64,000 nucleotides of DNA from Phymatolithon calcareum. Lineage: Eukaryota > Rhodophyta > Florideophyceae > Hapalidiales. The position numbers and the translations under genes are program-made. The stretch spans positions 1,364,001 through 1,428,000 of the forward strand of contig OZ345358.1 of assembly GCA_977006965.1 (NCBI GenBank), in the 5' to 3' direction. Below are positions 30,627-40,669 of this stretch, piece after piece. A model generated the notes under the pieces. That model saw only the letters and a list, made by a program, of their open reading frames with translations. It was not told the DNA's origin and searched no databases. Position 1 is the first letter of the stretch; every line of letters starts with the position of its first letter.

Positions 30627-30661
30627 AAAAGTGCGGCTCATGAGTCATGAGCCGCACTTTT
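30627..30661. repeat. perfect 35-bp palindrome centred on TGAGTCA
   Basis: Arms of 17 bp are perfectly complementary around G at 30644; the core is CTCATGAGTCATGAG. The outer arm sequence (gtgcgg) differs from the first palindrome while the centre is shared. It starts at the base after the first one ends, about 320 bp upstream of gene D. Confidence 0.9.
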
Positions 30662-30981
30662 GTGTTCGCGCTTTGTATCGCTCCAGAATGGCTCGATCAT
30701 ATCATGGGCACCTCTACTGACCGTCAATAACCACTCAATATTGCATGTCCATAAATAAACGTGAACATACTTAAATTCACGGTGTCTGCATTTTTAGATA
30801 GGACGAAGCTCTCTCGGTGAGCCCGAAAAGAATCTCAGTAGCGTCTCTATGAATGCCACGACGTAAACGACATGACAGAAAACTAATTGGAAGTGATGGC
30901 ACGGACAGAATCATCTGTGGATAGAAAAGCACCCCAGGTCGGATCCTAATCCTGAGAGCTCGCTCGTGGCAGAAGAGGAAC
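30662..30981. other. upstream region of gene D
   Basis: Presumed promoter region. No block conserved with the promoters of A, B or C was found and no strong TATA box is obvious. Confidence 0.4.
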
Positions 30982-32001
30982 ATGTTGCTCGCCCGAAAAG
31001 CGACCGTCGTTGCAGGTATTTTTTCCCTCGGCTTCTTCGCTAATCTGTTTCTGGTGCATTACTTGAAGGAAAACCTTGCTTTCGTCGACTTTTTCAAAAA
31101 GAAGCGAACAGTGCAACAGAACTCATCACCTATCAAGGCAGATATTGTGCTCGAGGCCCTCTCTACATCGAAATCGAGAGCCACATCTCACACGGTCTTT
31201 TCCCATGGCGCAGGACTATTGCAACGCGACAAGTTTGGCGTCGTCACTGAAAGCCGAAAGAGCGTACATCATCGAGACAGTTTGAACGGCGTACATGCAA
31301 AAGGTGCGAGGAAGAACATGGGAAAATCTCTGATGACTTCGAACACGGGCCACTCAACATCCAAACCTAGCCTTCACACTCGCCGAAAGCATGATGTCTT
31401 AAATGAGAAACGTATTAAGCGTTCAAAATTTCCGCTTTCGAATCAGCGGCCCACGAGGAGAACTTCAAAGTTGAGCACAAGAAAGTCATTGAAAAGAGAG
31501 CAAGCTGGAAGGGATAATCGTATAACAAGAAAAAGTGATCCAAAAAGGCGTCTCGGAAAAGTAGTGGATTCTGGCAATCGCCGGGGGACGAATTGGAAGC
31601 GGAAGATGACCATAGAATCCAGAAAACATGTAAGAAGTCGACTCCTAAAGCGCGAAGAAAAGCATAACCTAACCAGCCTTAGTCGTAAACGCAGTGCCCC
31701 TAGCGTTATACATCAGAGGCACAGAGGAAGAGGACAAGGACAATCGTACTCTCATATGCCCAATTTTTGTGTTTGTAATCTGAAGGACTATCAAGATACT
31801 GATTGTTTTTTCTACATCGATAGCAATACGAACGAGTGTCGACGTCAAGATTGTGCAGCAGAGTACACGTGCGTGGAGAATGTTTCAACTGGAGTCACAT
31901 GCTTCCTACGCGAGGTTACTCAGAAAATAGTTTCTACTGGTCGAGACACTTGCCAAACTCAAAGTGTGCATAATTTCATTTACGTTCCTTTCGCAGAGTA
32001 G
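30982..32001 (+). CDS. basic protein with C-terminal eight-Cys domain (family member D)
   Basis: 339 residues. The N-terminus (VVAGIFSLGFFANLFLV, residues 9-25) is a hydrophobic signal peptide or signal anchor; no clear A-x-A cleavage site is visible, unlike in A-C. The middle (~85-255) is rich in Arg, Lys, Ser and Thr but has no tandem repeat. Residues 259-339 hold the eight-Cys domain: C-x-C-x9-C-x10-C-x4-C-x5-C-x9-C-x16-C, ending FIYVPFAE. This divergent member shows which features the family conserves: hydrophobic N-terminus, basic middle, Cys pattern and the final [YF][MI]YVP[YF]. AATAAA at 32020-32025 follows the stop. Confidence 0.8.
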   Translation: MLLARKATVVAGIFSLGFFANLFLVHYLKENLAFVDFFKKKRTVQQNSSPIKADIVLEALSTSKSRATSHTVFSHGAGLLQRDKFGVVTESRKSVHHRDSLNGVHAKGARKNMGKSLMTSNTGHSTSKPSLHTRRKHDVLNEKRIKRSKFPLSNQRPTRRTSKLSTRKSLKREQAGRDNRITRKSDPKRRLGKVVDSGNRRGTNWKRKMTIESRKHVRSRLLKREEKHNLTSLSRKRSAPSVIHQRHRGRGQGQSYSHMPNFCVCNLKDYQDTDCFFYIDSNTNECRRQDCAAEYTCVENVSTGVTCFLREVTQKIVSTGRDTCQTQSVHNFIYVPFAE

Positions 32002-32019
32002 TCTGTTGACATTGTATGG

Positions 32020-32025
32020 AATAAA
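32020..32025 (+). terminator. polyadenylation signal of gene D
   Basis: AATAAA 18 bp after the stop codon, in a T-rich stretch. Confidence 0.5.
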
Positions 32026-32419
32026 TAATTGTTATGAGAATTCAAGGGAGATGCCTTTCAGCGGCTACGATCTGAAGCTTCTATACTCTACTCAAATGTG
32101 TGTAACCCCGGTTAGCGTCGCAGCCCGAGCGGTGGGTGGGTGGTGTGATCTTTCCACTGTATCTGTCCACCACCTAGGTCCCTTTTGGGGGTTTATTTTT
32201 TATTGCTTGGTTCAGGAAAGCTTGGTAGTGCTTCATTCCGCGTATCCACACTTGCCGATTGCCCGAATTAGGAGTTCATTACTGTTCGTGCCCTATGAAG
32301 CCTTCGCAATGATACCGTTACATGTTCAAATCTAGATATTACACATAGCCTGATATAGGCGCATGTACTTGTTGCATGCAACGCGCTAAGGCACTACCCA
32401 TGCAGAAAGCGCTACAGGT

Positions 32420-32796
32420 TTACAGTGGAAAAGAAAATATAATGGTCGCCGTGGTACAATTGCTAGTCACAAAAAGTCTGGTCGAGAACGACGCAAGCAT
32501 ATAATGAAGGTCGATCTCAAGAAGTACGGCAAGGTACTTCGCAAAGGTCGCAAAGAATTTCGAAAGTTTAAAGACAGGCCCGGTCTCACAGGTCGCCATG
32601 GTCTCGAAAAGTTAGGCCATTTAATCCATCGTAAGGGCAGTCGCGGTTAACGCTCGCCGGCTGTTGGCAAGCGAGGCCGTGAAATGCGAAACGTACGGAA
32701 GCATCCACTACCGCGTCTCTTTTGGAAGTATCGTGAACACACTTGTAGGATTATTTATCTTGGTCATACAAGCGTTTCCGCTTGGCACAAGATAAG
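32420..32796 (+). pseudogene. family member E, 5' fragment (basic repeat part)
   Basis: One frame reads NGRRGTIASHKKSGRERRK, then LKKYGKVLRKGRKEFRKF, then GRHGLEKLGHLIHRKGSRG and a stop (TAA near 32648). Basic codons continue beyond the stop (VGKRGREMRN, FWKYREHT). Composition and words such as GRHG and KKYGK match the arrays of A and C. No start or signal peptide is recognisable. The fragment ends where the hAT transposon begins, and its missing C-terminal domain resumes on the far side. Confidence 0.7.
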
Positions 32797-34873
32797 GTAT
32801 TCCTAAAATCAGGCTACCTGAGGATAATCCGGATAACCAAAATGAGGATTATTTTATCCTAAAGATTATCCTAAGCTATCCTACTTTGATTTCGCGATAC
32901 GGTCAACATCAGAAATGTTCCACATCTCGCGATTCTCGTGAAGAAAGATCTGTACTTCGAAATTCATAGGTAGTATGCGCTTGCGTCGCCCGTTCAGGGC
33001 GTAACCAGCAACAGAAAAGAGACGCTCGCACATGTTTGAAGTTGGTACCACAAATCGGGAGTCAACATAGCATGCCGAAGTTCGCTGCTGGAGTTTTCTG
33101 CGCTTAAGAGCTCTTGCTGCGAGTGATAAGACTTCATCCCTTTCACTTGAAGATGCCTCACGTTGTTCAACCTCGAACGACTTCAACGACAATGTTTCGA
33201 ATTGTTCAAGCTGTTTCCCGTCTCGCAGTTTACAGATGGCCATCTCGAAGACTGGGTCTTTTACAATATCCGCCGTTGCGCTCAATCGATCAGTCAGATC
33301 TGGATGGTCGTGAATTACCTCGTCGAAGAACGTCCGCACTTCCGACAAAGTTACGCCCTCGCTTTGCAAACACTTAGTGACTGAGTTCAGGTCGCCCAGC
33401 TGCTTGAATAGGTCGTGGACTTTTTTGTCTGCTCTTGGAGATAACAAAAAGTTTTCGATATCTGCAATATCGACGTCAACAAGCACGGAATGAATCTGCG
33501 TGTATCGATGGAACATTTCGTATGTAGAAGACCATCTCGTTGCGTTGTTGCTCTTTGCACGCAAGTCAGTGTGCTTTCGCAGTTGCGCGGCAGCGATGGG
33601 ATTTTTGAGCTTCTTCATAAGCTCATGTACACGTTCGATGAGATCTTGGTACTCACGTAGCTTGTCTTTCATGGCCAAATTAAAGCGATGACTTGCGCAT
33701 CCGACAAATAACGTACCAGCCTTATCCGCAAGGGCCTTATTCGTGTTGCAGTTGTCGCCGATGAGCACAGCTACGTTGTCGAAACTTTTCTTGAATGTAC
33801 TCAGAACGAATTCCATGTACTCGTAGTGCTGCTGAGCACGTTGTGAGGTTTCTTCCTGAAAGGGTGAGAACCCGAGAAGAACTTTGCGATACCCAACTGG
33901 GGCATTGTACGGAAACGTGGCGTACATTGCAACGTAATGCGTGTCGCCGCACGACCACCCATCGAAGACAATTGCAAACTTGTCCGGTAAAAGTTGCGTT
34001 ATTTTGTCTTCAACGCTTGACGTAAGCGCTTCCAAATATTTGGCAAGTGTCGTACGGGTGATAGGATCTAACCGACTGTGTTTCCGAAATGTTGGATTTT
34101 CAACAACCGAGAATGGCTGCAGCCCATCCACGACGAACTCGATCCACCCAAAAATCTGAGTTGATTTGCGTCGATAAAGGAAGGTGTTCGCATCATCTGT
34201 TACGGTAGATGATTTCGGCTTCGTACAGTTGTTTTCCGCCGTAGATCTCGCAGAAAACTCATCCACCAGGACTTGATATTCTTTCGGGTGATCCGATCGA
34301 ACATGACTGACGACGTTGGAATAGCTTGTTCCTCTTAGCTTTCGAGTTGTGCCACATTTGCAAATCCAAACATTCGAACTTTCAGTTTGGCGACGAAAAA
34401 AGGCATCTCTCACAGATTTGCCAGGTACAGGCGCCATCTGAACTGAAGATGTTGAAACAGGACAGCTGAGATTGTAGTTGCTCCTCTTTTAAACGCCTGA
34501 AAAATGTAAGTCTAGCTTTCAGGAGATCTAGGCACTTTAATTTAGCTTTAAGAAGGCGTGCATAAAAGTCGAAGTGACTGCCATAACAAAACGGACACAG
34601 TTTATGCTGGTGCTTACAGACATAATTGTATTCGGAATCTGGGGGTTTTACAGGGTTTTTTATAGGTAGACGATACGTGTAATAGGTTGACTTAACGATG
34701 CAGTAAGGGATACAGTAAGGCGAGATAGCGGGAAAAGTGTGGTGAAGAATCAAGGGAGGAAATTATCCAAGATTATCTTAGGATAATCCCACACCTCAAT
34801 GTGCCAAAGATAAGATAATCCTCTCCTTGCTCCGGACAAGGATAAAAAGATAAAAAGATTATCCGGATTATCC
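32797..34873 (-). mobile_element. autonomous hAT transposon inserted in family member E
   Basis: A perfect 15-bp inverted repeat, GGATAATCCGGATAA, lies at 32822-32836 and in reverse complement at 34859-34873, flanking one intact transposase gene. Further GGATAAT/ATTATCC words are scattered in both subterminal regions. Candidate target duplication: aagataag (32789-32796) and aagataaa (34874-34881), 7 of 8 identical; the exact left end is uncertain by up to about 25 bp. It separates the two halves of a basic/eight-Cys pseudogene. Confidence 0.75.
32881..34437 (-). CDS. hAT-family transposase with BED-type zinc finger
   Basis: 518 residues, intact. A BED-like finger is at 24-54 (C26, C28, H45, H50). 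The RNase H-like core follows: FAIVFDGWS (D159) and VAVLIGDNCNTNKA (D228), with CASHRFNLA (C247, H250), the usual CxxH landmark. The C-terminal hAT dimerisation region contains VPTSNMCERLFSVAGYALNG (E471, third acidic residue) and ends LPMNFEVQIFLHENREMW. The enzyme cuts and pastes DNA with 8-bp target duplications. No stops or frameshifts, so it may still be active. Confidence 0.93.
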   Translation of the reverse strand: MAPVPGKSVRDAFFRRQTESSNVWICKCGTTRKLRGTSYSNVVSHVRSDHPKEYQVLVDEFSARSTAENNCTKPKSSTVTDDANTFLYRRKSTQIFGWIEFVVDGLQPFSVVENPTFRKHSRLDPITRTTLAKYLEALTSSVEDKITQLLPDKFAIVFDGWSCGDTHYVAMYATFPYNAPVGYRKVLLGFSPFQEETSQRAQQHYEYMEFVLSTFKKSFDNVAVLIGDNCNTNKALADKAGTLFVGCASHRFNLAMKDKLREYQDLIERVHELMKKLKNPIAAAQLRKHTDLRAKSNNATRWSSTYEMFHRYTQIHSVLVDVDIADIENFLLSPRADKKVHDLFKQLGDLNSVTKCLQSEGVTLSEVRTFFDEVIHDHPDLTDRLSATADIVKDPVFEMAICKLRDGKQLEQFETLSLKSFEVEQREASSSERDEVLSLAARALKRRKLQQRTSACYVDSRFVVPTSNMCERLFSVAGYALNGRRKRILPMNFEVQIFLHENREMWNISDVDRIAKSK

Positions 34874-35240
34874 AAGATAAAGATATATCTTTATACATCT
34901 ATGATCGTGAATATAAGCGTGGCCGTGTACTTGCGAAGCCTAGGTTGCACTGAAGACTTCCTCGTCAGAAGCTATCGAAGACGGTGTTTTTCCAAAACCG
35001 GTCCATTCTGTCCACGTGCAGCCGTCACAGAGGTAAAAATTAACAAAAAGGTATTTTCTACTATTACACACAGCCTAGCTTTAGTGACTGCGCTCGTCGC
35101 AACTGTGTGCCAAGGCATAAGTGCTGTGGACAATACGCGGAGACCACTTGCATGCTTCACAAAGTGAAGAAGAAAATCCAAATATGTGGGAGACAGTGAA
35201 GCCTCCTGGGTACATGTACGTTCCCTACACATCTCGACGA
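34874..35240 (+). pseudogene. family member E, 3' fragment (eight-Cys domain part)
   Basis: DNA resembles the 3' end of A and C: gacggtgtttttccaaaacc (compare gaaggtgtttatccagaacc), then cacagcctagctttagtgac and tgcgctcgtcgcaactgtg, and at the end tacatgtacgttccctaca encoding YMYVPYTS. Several frameshifts and stops break the reading frame. Together with 32420-32796 it forms one former gene split by the hAT element. Confidence 0.75.
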
Positions 35241-35244
35241 TTGA

Positions 35245-35779
35245 GTGACGTATTGTTAGACAAACAAGTGTACTAACACTTACTGATAGAGCCCTTCCGC
35301 GCCAGGGAAAAACTCGAGAAATATTCTTAGAGAAGCCGATACGTAATATCTATTAGGTCTACTGTACTGTGCTGCATCGAACGATTGAATAGTGCTTAGG
35401 CGACCTTCTTCCTGTCCAGTAATGCAGCCATCCGCGCGCGCCACAGGATCTCCTCGCCTTCTGTGAGGCGAGGTGTTCCGTACAGGGCGTCCAGGAGGCA
35501 AAGTATGCTCTCGAGCATGGGGCTTCTCCACTTCAATCCGTATTTCTACATAGATCAGTACTGGAAGAAAATTGCCAGAAGAAGCCCGAGAGCTCTCAAT
35601 CGACGCCCTGTGCGCAAAAGATCAACGTTGCAACTGTCATAGTCACACCCTCCGCATTTACGAGCACCCCATGGTACACCAAGTGTAACTGCAAAGTGCC
35701 AAACCAACCCCGGAGTCACTTTAGCGACGTCCCCAACTTGAAAATACAGCACAGAGCAGAAAAGAATGGAGAACCTTAG
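35245..35779. other. intergenic, no gene recognised
   Basis: Only short frames. The last bases lead into the target-site duplication of the LINE copy to the right. Confidence 0.5.
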
Positions 35780-35793
35780 ACCTTCGATGTACC

Positions 35794-38144
35794 GGAGGGG
35801 AAATTGCAGGTTTTTATTTTAGAAGCCCTCAACGCCGGTATTCACCAACACCAGAGCAGCTTCCCGTTCATACTGCCATCTCATTACCCAATCAGATCAC
35901 ATTACACTATCATTTCTTCTAACATATGGATTTCCAAGGCTAAAAGTTTGTCAATCGCCGTTTTCGTCCCTTTTTCCCAAGATTCTTCTGCTCTTGGACT
36001 TGTCAAATTTCGTTGTAGAGTTTTCAGATTCTCTTCCGCGACCTCGTTGAAATGTTCAATGTACGACTCTGCTCTTCGTGGTGGGAAGCGGCCAAAGAAC
36101 CACTTAACTGCTAGGAGTCGGTGTTTCCTGGATCGAATTTGGAGTACAGGGCTTACTTTCTCCTTAGTATCGACGGTAATTTTTCTCTCTTTTTCTTCTT
36201 CCTTTTCAATCCATTCCTGTCGTCGGCGGTGGCTCTCGTGTTTGTGGGTCACCAGCCCTCGTACGGCTCGCTCGGTACTGCCTCTTAGGAGCTCATGCTC
36301 CTGTAGATAGCGGATATCCCTCTCTGCTTGCTGTATGTCCCCTTCTTTTCCTGCGTAATTTGCTTCCTTCTCGATTTCGTCCTTCCCTCGTATAAGCCTC
36401 TGTGCGAAGTGCTCTCCGAGTTGCGCTCTTCTTATCTTTGGTGCAGTAATTCTGCAGAGGGCTCGCATTCGGGCGTGCAATCGTTTCGCGTAGTTACCGA
36501 AGGGAACAGAGTAGAACAGACCCTCCGCTTGGTTGATCTGCGCTTCGACTGAGTTTGTCCATGGTGTGAGGTGTATCGCGTACTCCCATCTGCATTGCAC
36601 AAGAGCCTTGTACATTGCTATGTTCTTGGTAGCAGCTAGTCCTTGCGCTTGGACTCCCAGGTCTTTTAGTCCCATGATGATTCCCTTCGCCGCGTTGATG
36701 CGGTTTAGTGTTGCGTGGTGGGTTACTCCCGTGTTGTCGATCGTCATTCCCAGGTATTCCAGTAGGCGGGTTTCGTGGAGCTCCTGGCCTGACAGCCGGA
36801 TCTTGCGTTTGAATAGCCCAGGATAGATAAGCACTTCGCTTTTTCCTTTCTTAGTGTTCCATGTCATTCCATTTTCTGTGGCCCAGCTCGTCGCCGTATC
36901 CAAAAGCCATTTCATACCATCGGAATTAGCGGCTTGGAGCTGCACGTCGTCCGCGAAAAGTATCGCGGGGTGCTTCGACATATGTCGAGGTGCTTTTCCC
37001 AATGCTAACGCGAATGTGTCCATGAACAAGTTGTACAAGCAGGGGCTCAGGGGCGATCCTTGGGGGACTCCGCGGTCAATAAGGAGCCACTTCTTTTCCT
37101 CGTCTCCGGCCGCTGTAATCTAGGATGGTTTGAGCAGGTTTCTGACCATCTCCGCTAAGTCTGCGGGTAGGAATTTGTCCACACGCTTCTGGAGTATGTC
37201 CCTAGGAACCCGATCGTAAGCCGCCGAGAGATCGAGAACGGCTACAAAGCGGTGTCCCTTGTTCATTGTGCTAGTGGGCCTTAGTATCGCGAGCTCTGTC
37301 CCCTTATTTCTTTGGAATCCTAATTGGAAGTGGTGAAACTTATACCGGCTGCGTATCGCCGAGTCCATGGCAGCGTCAATTATTTTCCGCACTTGGCTTA
37401 GAAGCGATATCTGTATGTAGTTCCCAGCTTCGTGTGTCACTCCTTTCTTGTAAATCGGAATCATCGTCACTCTTCGCCAAGCCGTCGGGATGCATTTCAG
37501 CTTGCCGCACACCTCCCATAGGGACACAATCAGTTTCCCGCTCATTTCCGGATTTGCTTGGAGCATTTCAACTCCGATCCTGCCAGGCCCAAGTGCTTTT
37601 CCGCGTGGTGCTCGCCGGACTGCACTTTTGATCCCTTCCCGAAGTGTCTTTGACACTGTGAAATGACTTAGGGTAGGTTTCCAGGCTTTCTCTGCTTTGC
37701 ATACGTTGGCAATATGGGCTGTGAACATGCGGGGGCGCACGGGAGCCCCCAGCGCTCGATTAATCCCTCTTCGGTTCCGCTTACATCTTAAGATTTTGCT
37801 CAGCGTCTCCATCGCTTTGCGGGGCGACTGATCTTCAACATCATAGATGTATTTGGTATACTGCCCGGTTTTCGAATTTCGTATTGCGGCGCACATTTCG
37901 TTTCGGAACTTCTTGTATGTTTTCTAGTCCTCCGTTCTCATTGTTTTTTTGGCATTCCGGTACAGGCGGGTTCTCTCTTTTGCCATTCGGTCCAGATTTC
38001 GCGTCCAGAATGGTTTAAAGCGTGGCGGTCGGCGGTGCTTGTTTGTCCACGGTTTGGTTACGAGCCGCTGAAATTTCTCGTACCACTTGTCCAACCCCTT
38101 CTTGTGACGGCAGCATCTTAGTTCCCCTAACATGCTGGGCCCAC
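35794..38144 (-). mobile_element. LINE copy gamma, 5'-truncated, with perfect 14-bp TSD
   Basis: accttcgatgtacc is present at 35780-35793 and 38145-38158, so insertion boundaries are exact to the base. The 3' end reads gcttctaaaataaaaacctg and aatttcccctcc before the left duplication. The 5' end lies inside ORF2, as usual for incomplete reverse transcription. Shares the 3' terminus with the copies near 1 kb and 43.7 kb. Confidence 0.92.
35902..38144 (-). pseudogene. LINE ORF2: reverse transcriptase part, two in-frame stops
   Basis: One continuous frame interrupted only by TAG at 37924-37926 and TAG at 37120-37122. In order: the N-terminal RT extension (KALGPGRIGVEML, TAWRRVTMIPIYKKG), RT motif A FVAVLDLSAAYDRVP, motif B RGVPQGSPLSPCLYN and motif C LFADDVQLQ, where the Asp pair is intact. 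Then come NGMTWNTKKGKSEVLIYPG, the thumb region (HHATLNRINAAKGI, YKALVQCRWEYAIHLTPW) and a charged C-terminal tail to LALEIHMLEEMIV. The endonuclease domain is lost by 5' truncation. No RNase H domain is evident. Confidence 0.85.
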
Positions 38145-38339
38145 ACCTTCGATGTACCACAGACCTCACTTGGAGCAAATGCAGAATACGATACAAAAAA
38201 GAATCGAGTACATGTTAGGGGTTCCGATAGAACACCAAGCGTAAGAGAAGAGCTGCCCTATTGTGGGTAGAGTATCACCTGAGGAAGAAATCCCGGTCTT
38301 GCCGAGATCCACGATCGGTCCGGTAAATGTGGAAGGCGA

Positions 38340-40650
38340 AAATCATGGCAGAAGGGAAGGCAAGTGCAACGGAACCGCAAGTGCCGTGATAAGCAGAACG
38401 AGGCGCGCTGAAGCGTGTATTTTGACCTCGAATGGAGACCGACGACGCGAGACACGACCAAGGAAGAACTTGGACGAACTACCGGCGCAAAAATCGGCCA
38501 AGACGAAATTCAACCCCGGGACAAAAAATAATGAAATCAAGCATAATTACTCGTAATATGAAACAAAGAGCAGAGGCCCCCAAAGCTCAGCACTCGGCCG
38601 CCATCCTTGCGAGGCGAGCCCACGGGGCAACGCGGGCAACACCGCTGCGCCTCACACGTAAAAAATGGACAACGAAACCGACACAAAAAATATAATCTGC
38701 TGCGGAGCACCCATGCTATCCCCAAAGGGAGACGATCAATGAGGTACTAACGACCCAGAACGAAGACACGATCGACATAACGCTAAAAAGAAGGAAACCA
38801 AGATCACTTGAACAAAATCAAGCCTCATCCAGCACTTAAACCCATCACCGTGACCCCCAAGAAACTCTCGAAGAAAAACTCCCCGGTATTAAGCAGAGAT
38901 CCAGCTCGCCACTTGGTACGAAATCGAAAACTGCGACGACGAATCCCACTCTCCTGTGCAAAACAAGAGAAAGAAGTACCCCTCGATAGACTTCCGTGGA
39001 AAACACTCACCGACGAGATAGGACAACGAAAACCTATCGAGACACCCACGATGGCATACAATGGAGCCCAAAATTCTGCACTCTCTGTCGATCGGGAACA
39101 TGAAAAAGCACAACATCTCGAATGGAAGCCGAGATTCATCAGTACTCGACAGAATGTCAGCTGTCCCAAATGTAATACGCCGACGCTTTGACACTACAAG
39201 GCCAAAGCCGATGCGGTGTGGTACGAGCCCAATGTCGTGACTTCATTTCTTTCTTCTGCGGGCCTGTCATGCTCCTGGCTATTGAGCTGGCGGAAGCAAG
39301 GATTGAAAACAGCGACGGCACAGGCAGCAAGCGCGATACACCAAGATGCAGAGCGCAGAAAGGGCCAAGATGGAAGCACTGACAGACACGGTCACGCAGC
39401 TCACACAAAACGTATCCCTTTTGCAAGCCGAGGTCTGCAATCTAATGCGCAAGGGGGAGTCGGAGCAGCGATAACAGAAACTAGACGTACACAGCGACCT
39501 TTGCACCGTAACTCTCCAGGAAGACCAAGAGCATCCAACCACCGCTCTTGAAGTAAGCACAAAGAACCCATCTGTCACACCCAACACGCGTAGAGCAAAT
39601 GGGCCGGCCATGCCGGACTGCTTTCCAGCCTGCACAAACAGCCCGCACGGAAGCACCCATCCCACTTAGCCCAGCGGTCCGACTGGCACCGCCCACTCGA
39701 CCCGCCCGAGGCACAGTTCCAGTCCTGTCCTCTCTGAAACTATTGGCTGCAGCTGAATGCCACAACGTTAGACACCCCGAACCAAACATGAGGACGTGCC
39801 CTGATGTCGATATTCTCAGGCATAGACACAGAAACCGAAGAACGTACGCCTAAATTGCAAACTCGCACAGCCCCTCGTACCGAACGTTCCCGGAACAATA
39901 GCAAAGACAAATTGCCGAACTCGAAAGAATGGTGAAGAGGACAGTTCGCCCACCGCGTATCCCGCCAAAGATGGTACCCTTGTACTTCCGCCGAATTATT
40001 AAAGACAGAAACGATCCTGATCAGCTCAAAAGCCATTTACAATGGCGTCAAGGAAGCGCTGCCGCAAAGGGCTGTAATAGGACTATCGGTCATCCGAGGA
40101 GCAATCCTAGAGGTGCTAACGGACGAACTGCTCGTCCACAGCACCGTTGCCACCCTGCGTGCTGCGCACGTCTCATACGATCCAAAGGTCAGTATATGGA
40201 GTGACGCTGTGTCGAAACGGAGAAATGTGCTCGGCAAGGAACACAAAACGAGCAACTTACGCGCCATCCGCTCGAGAAGGCGAACTTGTGCCGCAGGAAC
40301 GGCCGACTTCCACACAAGGAAGTGGTACCGAGAGAATTTCAAACTGGCGGAAGAAGCGCTAAGGATAATGGAAAACGAAAGCGTAAGACCCTGTGACGAA
40401 AAACAGATCACTATCGCTCCCCGTACGACGGCCCAGGAGGACAAGGCGATAACATAGATGAAGCCCTAGCTCTGAAACCTCAGTCCGCCGAGGGCCCAAG
40501 CAACGTGCGAATATCAGCAGACAAAGACTATAATGAAGAGGACGCATATGCCGCCTCGGAAGTTGCAGCCCAAGCTGCAGAATCTCCCGAAAGTGACAAC
40601 ACTAAAACCCCCATGACGGAATCGCAAACAGATCCGTCTCTTGCGCTACG
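38340..40650 (+). pseudogene. LINE ORF1-like region (copy delta)
   Basis: Overlapping broken frames: a basic N-terminal part (38432-38694), a segment with paired Cys (CPKCNTPTL near 39160 followed by LQGQSRCGVVRAQCRDF), then LTDTVTQLTQNVSLLQAEV near 39380. The last is a heptad-like coiled coil, typical of LINE ORF1 proteins. A last open piece (40113-40457) reads ATLRAAHVSYDPK and ENFKLAEEALRIMENESV. The position upstream of the endonuclease and the coiled coil support ORF1; the family is not identified. Confidence 0.55.
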
Positions 40651-40669
40651 CAATGACCTAGAACACTGA

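Noticed and set aside
32797-34873. Exact left border of the hAT element
   Set aside because: The inverted repeat starts at 32822 but the best target duplication ends at 32796, so a single precise border cannot be claimed.
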